A stretch of 64,000 nt of DNA from Glycomyces xiaoerkulensis (GTDB taxonomy: Bacteria > Actinomycetota > Actinomycetes > Mycobacteriales > Micromonosporaceae), in assembly GCF_002798405.1 (NCBI RefSeq), contig NZ_PGGV01000016.1, positions 248,001 through 312,000 on the forward strand, written 5' to 3'. The translations under genes and the position numbers were made by a program. The notes beneath the pieces are model-generated. The model was given only the letters and a program-made list of their open reading frames with translations, ran no database searches and was not told where the DNA came from. This document shows positions 44,117-51,465 of the stretch, in pieces (the first letter of the stretch is position 1; each line of letters opens with the position of its first letter).

Positions 44117-46249
44117 GTGAGGTTCAATGGAGCCGTGCTGCTCGTTCTGTGGCTCCTGGTCCTGCTGCCCGCGCTCGCCTATGCCCTCCGCCCCTTCGAA
44201 GGCTCCTTCGTCGCGCCGATGCGGCTGGCCGTCATCCGCGCCGCCGTCCTATTGGGCGCCTGGGCGATCGGCACCGTCGAACTCCTCTCGGCCCTCGGCG
44301 CCCTCGCGCCCGGCCCCCTGGCCGCCGCCTGGATCGCCGCCACCGCCGCCGTCGCTGCGGCCGTGGCCGCCCGCCTCCTGCGCGACGCCGCACCCGTCCG
44401 CGCCATCGGCGACCGCCTGCGCGGCGGACGCGGTGCCACCCGCCGCACCTGGCGGCGGACCCGGTCGGCCGCGGCCGCCGCCCCGGCCTGGCAGTGGGCG
44501 CTGGCCTGCATCATCGCCATCCTGCTCCTCAGCGCCGGAGTGCTCGCGGTCGCCGCCTCTCCGGGCAACTTCGACTCCCAGACCTACCACCTGCCCCGCA
44601 TCGAGCACTGGGTCCAGAACGGCTCGGTCGCGCCCTACGCCACCGAGATCCACCGCCAGGTCGACATCAGCCCCGGCGCCGAATACCTCCTCACCCACCT
44701 GCGGCTCCTGACCGGCGGCGACGCCGCCTACAACCTGCTCCAGTACTTCGCCGCCATCGGCGCCGCCCTGGCCGCCTCCCGCCTGACCGCCCAGCTCGGC
44801 GGCGGCCCGATGGCCCAGGTCGCCACCGTCTTCCTCCTCGCCACCACCCCCGAGATCCTGCTCCAGGCCTCCAGCACCCAGGTCGACCTGGTCGCCGCCG
44901 CCTGGGTCGCCTGCCTGGCCACCCTCGTCCTCGACGAGTTCACCCGACCCGGCGAACACGGCGGCCCGGGCCTGCTCGGCGCGGGCCGCGGCGCGGCCGC
45001 ACCGCCGCGCTCCGACGCGCTCTTCCTCGGCCTCGCGCTCGGCCTGATCGCCGTCACCAAGACCACCGGCCTGCTCGCCGCCGGCCCGCTCCTGCTGCTG
45101 TGGGGCATCGGTCGGCTCCGCCGCGACCGCCACCGCAGGCGGCGCTGCGCGTGCGGCCACGAGCCCGAGGAGTGCTCGCGCGACTTCATGCCGACCGCCC
45201 GAGTCGACCGGCTGCGCACCGTGCTCGCCTCGGTCGCCGTCATCGTCCTGGCGATCGCCCTGGTCGGGCCGTTCCTGGCCCGCATGCATTCGACGTTCGG
45301 GCACCCGCTCGGGCCGCCGGTGCTGCGCGACTCGGTCGGCACCGAGACCGCCGATCCCCGCCTGTTGGCCGTCAACGGGCTGCGCATCGCCCACACCGCC
45401 CTCGACACCCCGATCCGGCCGCTCGCCGACGCTCTCGCCTCCGGCGTGGACGGATTTGCCGACCTGGTCGGCGTCGAGGTCAACGACCCGGCCGTCACTT
45501 TCGAAGGCACGGCGTTCCCGGTCCCGGCCTGGTATCCCGACGAGGACCGGGCCGCGTTCCCGCTGACCGCGCTGGCCGTCCTGGCAGGGCTGGCCCGGTT
45601 CCTGTGGCAGGGCCCGGGCCTGCGGCGCGCCTACGCCTCGGCGCTGGTGGCGGCGTTCGTCCTGCTGGCGGCCACCGTCGCTTGGCAGCCGTGGATCAAC
45701 CGCCTGGTGATGTTCCTGGTCGTCCTCGCCGCCCCCGCCGGGGGCATCCTGCTGGCCGTCCTCTCCCGCGGCCTGTACCGGCGCCGGCGCCGGGTCATCG
45801 CCTGCGGCCTGGTCTCGGTCTTCGCCGTCACCGCCGCCCTGGCGGGACTGCTGACGGTCGCCTACGGGTATCCGCGCCGCCTGACCGGCGCCTGGTCGGT
45901 GTTCACCATCGACGATCGGGAGGAGCAGTTCGTCCGCCGGCTCGAATGGCTCCCGCAGTACGAGGAGGCGGCCGCGGCCGTGGCCGGCTCCGGCGTGGAG
46001 ACGGTCGGCCTCGTCCAGGGCAACGACTCCTGGGAGTACCCGTGGTGGATCCTGCTGCCCGACGAGGTCGAGCTGGTGGCGCTCCGGTCGGTCGTCCCCG
46101 GCCGTCCCGGAGCCGAGGTGAGCGAGGTCGACGCCGTCGTCTGCGCCGAAGAGATCGACGATTGCGACGCGATCGTCCCGGACGACTGGGACCTGGTCGA
46201 GCTGGGGACCGTGGCCTACGCGGTACGGCCGGACGAGGCGTTAGCCTGA
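44117..46249 (+). CDS. Large polytopic membrane protein, GT-C glycosyltransferase-like
   Basis: About 710 residues with a dozen or so helices and an external C-terminal domain. The first large loop contains [23 protein letters not shown], with Asp and His residues in the place of GT-C catalytic residues. A basic cytoplasmic loop holds a small Cys cluster ([10 protein letters not shown]). GTG 44117 is my choice because an upstream ATG at 44009 would overlap the divergent GT2 gene; the true start is uncertain. The stop lies 4 nt before dcd. The likely job is transfer of a lipid-linked sugar at the outer membrane face. Confidence 0.72.
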   Translation: MRFNGAVLLVLWLLVLLPALAYALRPFEGSFVAPMRLAVIRAAVLLGAWAIGTVELLSALGALAPGPLAAAWIAATAAVAAAVAARLLRDAAPVRAIGDRLRGGRGATRRTWRRTRSAAAAAPAWQWALACIIAILLLSAGVLAVAASPGNFDSQTYHLPRIEHWVQNGSVAPYATEIHRQVDISPGAEYLLTHLRLLTGGDAAYNLLQYFAAIGAALAASRLTAQLGGGPMAQVATVFLLATTPEILLQASSTQVDLVAAAWVACLATLVLDEFTRPGEHGGPGLLGAGRGAAAPPRSDALFLGLALGLIAVTKTTGLLAAGPLLLLWGIGRLRRDRHRRRRCACGHEPEECSRDFMPTARVDRLRTVLASVAVIVLAIALVGPFLARMHSTFGHPLGPPVLRDSVGTETADPRLLAVNGLRIAHTALDTPIRPLADALASGVDGFADLVGVEVNDPAVTFEGTAFPVPAWYPDEDRAAFPLTALAVLAGLARFLWQGPGLRRAYASALVAAFVLLAATVAWQPWINRLVMFLVVLAAPAGGILLAVLSRGLYRRRRRVIACGLVSVFAVTAALAGLLTVAYGYPRRLTGAWSVFTIDDREEQFVRRLEWLPQYEEAAAAVAGSGVETVGLVQGNDSWEYPWWILLPDEVELVALRSVVPGRPGAEVSEVDAVVCAEEIDDCDAIVPDDWDLVELGTVAYAVRPDEALA

Positions 46250-46253
46250 GGCC

Positions 46254-46829
46254 ATGCTGCTAAGCGACCGCGACATCGCCGGCGCCGTCAAGGCCGGGCG
46301 GCTCGGCATCGAGCCGTTCGAGCCCGAGCTGATCCAGCCCTCGAGCGTCGACGTGCGTCTGGACCGGCGCTTCCGGGTGTTCAACAATCAGAAGTACACC
46401 CACATCGACCCCGCGGAACGCCAGGACGAGCTCACCGAATCGGCGGAGGTCGCCCCGGACCAACCGTTCGTGCTGCACCCCGGGGAATTCGTGCTCGCCT
46501 CGACCTTGGAGATATTCACGCTGCCCGAGGATCTGGCCGCGCGCCTCGAGGGCAAGTCGAGCCTCGGCCGCCTGGGGCTGCTGACCCACTCGACGGCCGG
46601 ATTCATCGATCCCGGTTTCTCCGGGCACGTCACTCTGGAACTGTCCAACGTCGCGAATCTGCCGATCACCCTGTGGCCGGGAATGAAGATCGGGCAGTTG
46701 TGCGTTTTCAGGCTGTCGTCCCCGGCCGAGCACCCTTACGGTTCGAGCGTGAATGCGTCTCGTTATCAGGGCCAGCGCGGTCCGACTCCGAGTAAATCCT
46801 GGAAAAGCTGGCGCGTTTGGCCCACCTGA
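46254..46829 (+). CDS. dcd: dCTP deaminase, bifunctional dUMP-forming type
   Basis: 191 residues, trimeric dUTPase-fold enzyme. Active-site blocks are [34 protein letters not shown] (split here: Ser/Arg of SSLGR, Glu of TLELS). The GFIDPGF and STAG segments match M. tuberculosis Dcd, which both deaminates dCTP and hydrolyses dUTP; bifunctionality is inferred from that match. ATG 46254 follows the GT-C-like gene by 4 nt. The C-terminus ([15 protein letters not shown]) is the usual lid. Confidence 0.95.
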   Translation: MLLSDRDIAGAVKAGRLGIEPFEPELIQPSSVDVRLDRRFRVFNNQKYTHIDPAERQDELTESAEVAPDQPFVLHPGEFVLASTLEIFTLPEDLAARLEGKSSLGRLGLLTHSTAGFIDPGFSGHVTLELSNVANLPITLWPGMKIGQLCVFRLSSPAEHPYGSSVNASRYQGQRGPTPSKSWKSWRVWPT

Positions 46830-46888
46830 TCGAGCGACATTTATCGGAAAGTCGACGGAGTCGCCGATTGTTGTCTTATTCTGCGCTC

Positions 46889-47674
46889 ATGGATATTATG
46901 CAGAGCCTCCAGAATGCATTCGACGACATCGTGCAATTCGTGCCCAGAGCCCTCGCGTTCCTTGCCATCCTGCTCATCGGCTGGTTCATCGCAAAATGGA
47001 TCGGCAAGTTGGTGGGCAAGCTACTGGCCAAGGTCGGGCTCGACCGGCTCGGCGAGAGGTCCGGCCTGCGACGCTTCACCGGCAGTTACGAGATGAGTGG
47101 GCTGTTCGGCAAGCTGATCTACTACATGCTGCTGCTGTTCGTGCTGCAGGTGGCGTTCGGCTCCTTCGGGCCCAACCCGGTGTCGGAGCTGCTGACGGCC
47201 CTGGTCGCCTGGCTGCCGAGCCTGTTCGTCGCGATCCTGATCCTGGTGGTGGCCTTCGCGGTCGCCAATGCGGTGTTCGGTCTGATCAGCGGCGTGCTCT
47301 CGGAAACGGCCTACGGCAAGACGCTCGCGCGGATCGCCCAGGTCGCGATCATCTTCATCGGCGCCGTGGCCGCGACCGGCCAGGCCGGCATCGCCGACAC
47401 CGTCACCGAGCCGATCATGTGGACCGTGTTCGCCTCGATCGCCGGAGTGATCATCGTCGGCGTCGGCGGCGGCCTCATCGGCCCGATGCGCGATCGCTGG
47501 GAGCGGATGCTCAGCAGCGCCGAGACCGAGACCGCCCGTGCCAAGGAGTCCGTCTCCAGCCGGCAGCAGCCCGCCGATCCCATGGGGCAGAGCTATTCCT
47601 CGGGCCGCTACGGCTCGGGCACCGACGCCCAGACCGAGGCCAGGTCCGAGACCGGCCGCTCGGAACAGCCGTAA
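46889..47674 (+). CDS. TM-helix-repeat mechanosensitive channel-like protein
   Basis: 261 residues with four or five helices. The first, FVPRALAFLAILLIGWFIAKWIGKLVGKLL, and the repeated pattern LLTALVAWLPSLFVAILILVVAFAVANAV match the conserved TM-helix repeat of small CmpX/MscS-related channels. No MscS beta domain is present. The C-terminal 50 residues are polar Ser/Gln-rich. ATG 46889 lies 7 nt after TATTCT (46877-46882), suggesting a leaderless start. A second, true MscS follows; the two may respond to osmotic shock together. Confidence 0.8.
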   Translation: MDIMQSLQNAFDDIVQFVPRALAFLAILLIGWFIAKWIGKLVGKLLAKVGLDRLGERSGLRRFTGSYEMSGLFGKLIYYMLLLFVLQVAFGSFGPNPVSELLTALVAWLPSLFVAILILVVAFAVANAVFGLISGVLSETAYGKTLARIAQVAIIFIGAVAATGQAGIADTVTEPIMWTVFASIAGVIIVGVGGGLIGPMRDRWERMLSSAETETARAKESVSSRQQPADPMGQSYSSGRYGSGTDAQTEARSETGRSEQP

Positions 47675-47717
47675 TGACCTTACGGCGCAAGAAGAATCGA
47701 ATTCCGCTGCTCGACCG

Positions 47718-47751
47718 CCGGCCGTATTCCGGGAAACCGGAATACGGCCGG
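47718..47751 (+). terminator. Terminator with GAAA tetraloop
   Basis: Perfect 15-bp stem, CCGGCCGTATTCCGG (47718-47732) and CCGGAATACGGCCGG (47737-47751), closed by a GAAA tetraloop (47733-47736) and followed by TTCC. It separates the two channel genes. Confidence 0.85.
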
Positions 47752-47795
47752 TTCCATTCGGCGGCCCCGTGATGAGTGCATCTCATGCGCGGACC

Positions 47796-47809
47796 TATAA
47801 CCTGTCTCC
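47796..47809 (+). promoter_or_regulatory. -10 box of leaderless mscS
   Basis: TATAAC (47796-47801) lies 8 nt before ATG 47810, with no ribosome-binding sequence between. The -35 is not clear. This arrangement implies a leaderless or nearly leaderless transcript. Confidence 0.45.
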
Positions 47810-48982
47810 ATGCGCAACCTCGACCCCTGGATGATGATCATCGCGGTGGCGTTCCTCTCCGCCCTGGTAGTGAGCCTCGCCCGCCTTCTGGTGAAATGGC
47901 TGCTGCTGCGCCACGCCTCCCAGGGCTGGTCGGAATTGATCGGAAAGGCCCTGCGCCCGGCCCAGGTCATGGCCGCCACCGGCGGCGTCCAGATCCTGCT
48001 GTTCGTCCAGCAGGACGAATCGGGCTGGGGCGGAGGCGAGGACGGATGGAACGCCGACCTCAGCCAGGGGCTGCTGTTCGGCACCGTCGCCAGCGGCGCG
48101 TGGCTCGTGTCCAACCTGCTCAGCGCCGCCAAGAGTCCGGTGCAGGACCGCTGGGGCTCCCTCCAGCAGGACGATGTGGACGGCCGCAAGCGCCGGACGC
48201 AGGTCATCGTCCTCTACCGGCTCATCTCGGCCGGAGTGTGGCTGGTCGCGGTCGGCATCGTCCTGTTCAACATCCCCGAGCTGAAGGCCCTGGGCACCAC
48301 CATGCTCGGCGCCGCCGGCGTCGCCGGTGTCGTCGCCGCCCTGGCCGCCCAGGCGATGCTGTCGAACGTGTTCGCCGGCATGGCGCTCGCGTTCGGCGAC
48401 GCGCTGCGGCTCGAGGACGTGGTGGTCATCGAGGGCGAATGGGGGCGCATCGAGGAGATCACCCTGTCGTACGTGGTCGTCCGGATCTGGGACGAGCGCC
48501 GCATGGTCATGCCGACCTCTTATTTCAAGGACAAGCCCTACGTCAACTGGACCCGCAACAATCCCGCGGTCCTGGGGACGATCTCGATCGACGTCGACTG
48601 GCGGCTGCCGGTCACCGAGGCGCGCGCTGAACTGCGGCGCTTCCTGACGGTCAACCCGCTCTGGGACGGACGCTACTCCGGGATCGACGTGATCGACGCG
48701 GTCGGCCCCTACATGCGCATCCGCCTGACCATCTCGGCGGAGAACCCCTCCAACCAGTGGAGCCTGCGCTGCGAGGTGCGCGAACACCTCATCGCCTGGA
48801 TCGTCAAGGAATACCCGCACTGCATCCCCCGCATGCGCGTCAACTCCTACCAGTCGATCATGGACGTGCGCAACGGGAACTTCGCGCTCGCCGAGGCCGA
48901 CACCGAGAACGCGGAGATGCAGGGCGAAATCCAGAACCTGCTCAGCGACAGCCCCGTCGAACAGCGGAGGCCCTCCGACTGA
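47810..48982 (+). CDS. Mechanosensitive ion channel, MscS family
   Basis: 390 residues. Three N-terminal helix groups lead into the pore helix GAAGVAGVVAALAAQAMLSNVFAGMALA, then the MscS beta domain (LEDVVVIEGEWGRIEEITLSYVVVRIWDERRMVMPTSYF is one continuous block here, read in parts) and an alpha/beta C-terminus. The Gly/Ala-rich pore helix and GxWGxVEEI-type motif are diagnostic. Opens under membrane tension to release solutes. The 3' end is 17 nt from the TetR start. Confidence 0.92.
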   Translation: MRNLDPWMMIIAVAFLSALVVSLARLLVKWLLLRHASQGWSELIGKALRPAQVMAATGGVQILLFVQQDESGWGGGEDGWNADLSQGLLFGTVASGAWLVSNLLSAAKSPVQDRWGSLQQDDVDGRKRRTQVIVLYRLISAGVWLVAVGIVLFNIPELKALGTTMLGAAGVAGVVAALAAQAMLSNVFAGMALAFGDALRLEDVVVIEGEWGRIEEITLSYVVVRIWDERRMVMPTSYFKDKPYVNWTRNNPAVLGTISIDVDWRLPVTEARAELRRFLTVNPLWDGRYSGIDVIDAVGPYMRIRLTISAENPSNQWSLRCEVREHLIAWIVKEYPHCIPRMRVNSYQSIMDVRNGNFALAEADTENAEMQGEIQNLLSDSPVEQRRPSD

Positions 48983-48999
48983 ACGGTACCCTGGAGCTG

Positions 49000-49629
49000 G
49001 TGAACTTCGAACCAGACGATGCCGTCGGACGGCTCGCCGGCTTCGCCGCAGGCGGCCGCGCCGGCTCCAAGCGCCGCCGCGAGATCCTCGACGTCGCGGT
49101 GAAACTCCTGGCCAAACACGGGTACCACGGGGTCTCAATGGACGACATCGGGGCCGCGGCGAACATCACCGGCCCCGCCCTCTACCACCACTTCAAGGGC
49201 GGCAAGGAGCAGATGCTCGCCGACGCCCTCATCCCGGTCTCCGAGCGCCTGCTCACCGGCGGCCGCCACTACGCCTCCCTCCACTCGGCCGACCCCCGGG
49301 CCGCGCTCGAGGCCCTGGTCGACTTCCACCTGGCGGTCACCGTCGACTCCCCCGAGATCGTCATCCTCCACCTGCACGAGCTGGACCGGCTCCCCGAGGA
49401 GCCCCGCCGCGAGGTCCGCAAGCTGCAGCGGCTCTACGTCGAGGAATGGGTGCGGGTGCTGTGCGAGCTGACCGACGGCCTCAAGCCCCAGCAGGCGCGG
49501 GTGCTCGCGCACGGGGCGTTCGGCCTGATGAACTCCACCCCGTTCCTGGCCCTGGGCGACCAGGTCGGCCCCGACGAGGTCAGGGACCTGCTTCGCGAGG
49601 CCGCGCTCCGCTCGCTCGCTCCCGGATAG
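49000..49629 (+). CDS. TetR family transcriptional regulator
   Basis: 209 residues. The N-terminal helix-turn-helix is ILDVAVKLLAKHGYHGVSMDDIG ... ITGPALYHHFKGGKEQMLADAL (about 28-75), followed by an all-helical ligand domain rich in His/Leu/Glu. GTG 49000 is the likely start; GGAG lies only 3 nt before it, so the boundary is uncertain. It precedes HMG-CoA lyase by 37 nt on the same strand, suggesting control of branched-chain amino acid or acyl-CoA catabolism. Confidence 0.87.
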   Translation: MNFEPDDAVGRLAGFAAGGRAGSKRRREILDVAVKLLAKHGYHGVSMDDIGAAANITGPALYHHFKGGKEQMLADALIPVSERLLTGGRHYASLHSADPRAALEALVDFHLAVTVDSPEIVILHLHELDRLPEEPRREVRKLQRLYVEEWVRVLCELTDGLKPQQARVLAHGAFGLMNSTPFLALGDQVGPDEVRDLLREAALRSLAPG

Positions 49630-49666
49630 TGGGATAGCATGGGCTGAGTCGAAGGGAGGGACGCCC

Positions 49667-50572
49667 GTGCACCGCCCCGATCGCGTCTCGCTGCGGGAGG
49701 TCGCCCCGCGCGACGGCCTCCAGAACGAACCGCCCGTGCCCACCGCCGACAAGGTCCGCCTGATCGACGCTCTGGCGCGCACCGGACTGGCCCGCATCGA
49801 AACGGTGAGCTTCGTCCACCCGGGGGCGGTGCCGCAGATGGCCGACGCCGACGAGGTGTGGCGGTCGGTCGAGCGCCACCCGGGCATCCACTACAGCGCG
49901 CTCGCCCCGAACCTCAAGGGCGTCCACCGGGCCCTCGAGGCCGGATTCAACGCCGTCGAAGTCGTGGTCTCGGCCTCGGATACCCACAACCGGGCCAACG
50001 TGGGCCGCTCGACCGACGACTCGCTCACCGAACTGCGCGACATCGTCCAGCTCGCCCACGAACACCTGGCCGGAGTCGAGGCGATCATCGCGACCAGCTT
50101 CGGCTGCCCCTTCGAGGGCGACGTCGACCCGGCGCGAGTGGCCGGCATCGTCGACCGGGCCGCCGAGGCCGGGGCCGACCGCGTCGCATTCGGCGACACC
50201 ACCGGCATGGCCACCCCCAGGAGGGTGACCGACCTGCTGGACGCGGTCGAGACCGACCTGCCGATGCTGATGCACTTCCACGACACCCGCGGTACCGCCC
50301 TGGCGAACCTGCTGACGGCGATGGACCGCGGCGTCACCGAGTTCGACGCCAGCGTCGGCGGCCTCGGCGGCTGCCCCTTCGCCCCCGGAGCCACCGGGAA
50401 CGTCGCCACCGAAGCGGTCGTCCACATGCTCCACGACATGGGCGTCGAGACCGGCGTCGACCTCGAGGCACTGCTCGAAGTGGCGGGACTGGCCCAGGAC
50501 ATCATGGGCCGCGAACTCGAATCCGGCCTCCTGCGAGCGGGCCCGAGAACACGCCTGACCCAGCGCCCGTGA
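49667..50572 (+). CDS. Hydroxymethylglutaryl-CoA lyase
   Basis: Splits HMG-CoA into acetyl-CoA and acetoacetate, the last step of leucine degradation. The 301 residues form a DRE-TIM barrel: substrate Arg/Asp in REVAPRDGLQNE, metal-binding MHFHDTRG, and the signature GGLGGCPFAPGATGN with catalytic Cys. GTG 49667 has GGGAGGG upstream. No other leucine-pathway gene is in the window. A hairpin terminator follows. Confidence 0.94.
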   Translation: MHRPDRVSLREVAPRDGLQNEPPVPTADKVRLIDALARTGLARIETVSFVHPGAVPQMADADEVWRSVERHPGIHYSALAPNLKGVHRALEAGFNAVEVVVSASDTHNRANVGRSTDDSLTELRDIVQLAHEHLAGVEAIIATSFGCPFEGDVDPARVAGIVDRAAEAGADRVAFGDTTGMATPRRVTDLLDAVETDLPMLMHFHDTRGTALANLLTAMDRGVTEFDASVGGLGGCPFAPGATGNVATEAVVHMLHDMGVETGVDLEALLEVAGLAQDIMGRELESGLLRAGPRTRLTQRP

Positions 50573-50580
50573 AACCGAAA

Positions 50581-50616
50581 CGGGGCCCGGGTGTCTCGAA
50601 CCTCACCCAGGCCCCG
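50581..50616. terminator. Terminator after HMG-CoA lyase
   Basis: CGGGGCCCGGGTG (50581-50593) and CACCCAGGCCCCG (50604-50616) pair over 13 positions with one mismatch and a 10-nt loop, 8 nt after the stop. It stands between convergent genes. Confidence 0.75.
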
Positions 50617-50691
50617 AGCCGGGCGCCGGCCACAGGATGGATGGCGAATCGGCGCCCGTACAGCCGGGCAAACCTCCGAATACCCGGCAGC

Positions 50692-51276
50692 TCACTCCGG
50701 CGGGGCGTGCTCGGCGAACTTCCACGCCGCCAGCCCCGCCGCCACCACGACCAGCCCGAACACGCCCCGCCAGCCGAAAGCCGGCAGCGCCGCCAGCGCC
50801 CCTGCACCGGCCCCGACCCCGGCCAGCGCCGCCAGCGCCGACAGCGCCACCGAACCGGTCCCGTCCCCGACCCGCGCGGCCACCAGCACCCGGCCCGCGA
50901 TCGCGATCACCAGCCCGGCCGCGACTCCCATCGGCAGGGACACGACCAGCAGGAACGCGAAACTCGGCGCCAGCGCGACCGCGGCCGCCGACAGCGTCAA
51001 CCCGGCCAGGGCCGCCGACCCGCTGTACCGGGCCCGGCCGACCGGCCCGGCCTGGCGCGTGGCGTTGGCCGCGGCCGCCAGCCCGAGCGCGTACACGCCC
51101 AACGGCCACAGCCGGGATCCGCCGGCGGCCCCGAAGGCCGCGCTCGCGTCGGTCACCAGGAAGGCGAGCACGGCCGCCGATGCGAAGGCGGCCGCCTGCG
51201 CGTAAGCGGCCGACGCGACCGGCACCCAGCCGATCGCGTCGGCCGTCGTGTGCTTCGAACGAGCGGTGGTTTCCAT
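50692..51276 (-). CDS. Half-length MFS-like membrane protein
   Basis: 194 residues with about six hydrophobic helices, very Ala/Val/Gly-rich; the pattern (loop TRQAGPVGRARYSG, helix pair LLVVSLPMGVAAGLVIAIAGR, then FGWRGVFGLVVVAAGL) is that of one six-helix half of an MFS transporter, about half normal length. It could be a relic or a genuine half-transporter that dimerises. ATG 51276 lies 7 nt after a TAGCTT box, implying a leaderless message. The upstream region carries the shared motif also found at the second MFS locus. Confidence 0.65.
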   Translation of the reverse strand: METTARSKHTTADAIGWVPVASAAYAQAAAFASAAVLAFLVTDASAAFGAAGGSRLWPLGVYALGLAAAANATRQAGPVGRARYSGSAALAGLTLSAAAVALAPSFAFLLVVSLPMGVAAGLVIAIAGRVLVAARVGDGTGSVALSALAALAGVGAGAGALAALPAFGWRGVFGLVVVAAGLAAWKFAEHAPPE

Positions 51277-51283
51277 GGCCCCG

Positions 51284-51327
51284 AAGCTATGGCGGCCCGC
51301 CCGCGCGGGAGTAGGTCGATCGACTGG
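51284..51327 (-). promoter_or_regulatory. Promoter of half-MFS gene with motif site 1
   Basis: On the minus strand a degenerate copy of the shared motif (51309-51327; CCAGTCG and GAC conserved, 14 of 19 positions equal to the site at 56435) is followed after 19 nt by -10 TAGCTT (51284-51289), then 7 nt to the ATG. Confidence 0.6.
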
Positions 51328-51385
51328 TGCGGATGACTGGGAATCGGCCGGTCGCCGAGCCAAGTCGGGCCCGCCCCGGCAGACC

Positions 51386-51429
51386 CCAGTCGAATGACGG
51401 ATGCGTCCCCACCGGTCCGCGGTTACCCT
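51386..51429 (+). promoter_or_regulatory. Promoter of LAL regulator gene 1 with motif site 2
   Basis: CCAGTCGAATGACGGATGC (51386-51404) points toward the regulator gene. A TANNNT box, TACCCT (51424-51429), follows after 19 nt, giving a 5' leader of about 30 nt before GTG 51466. The flanks CCAGTCG and GACGGATGC are identical to those at 56435-56453 in reverse. Confidence 0.7.
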
Positions 51430-51465
51430 GGTGGGAGCCCTGTCGCGACGAGGACTGGAGTCGAC

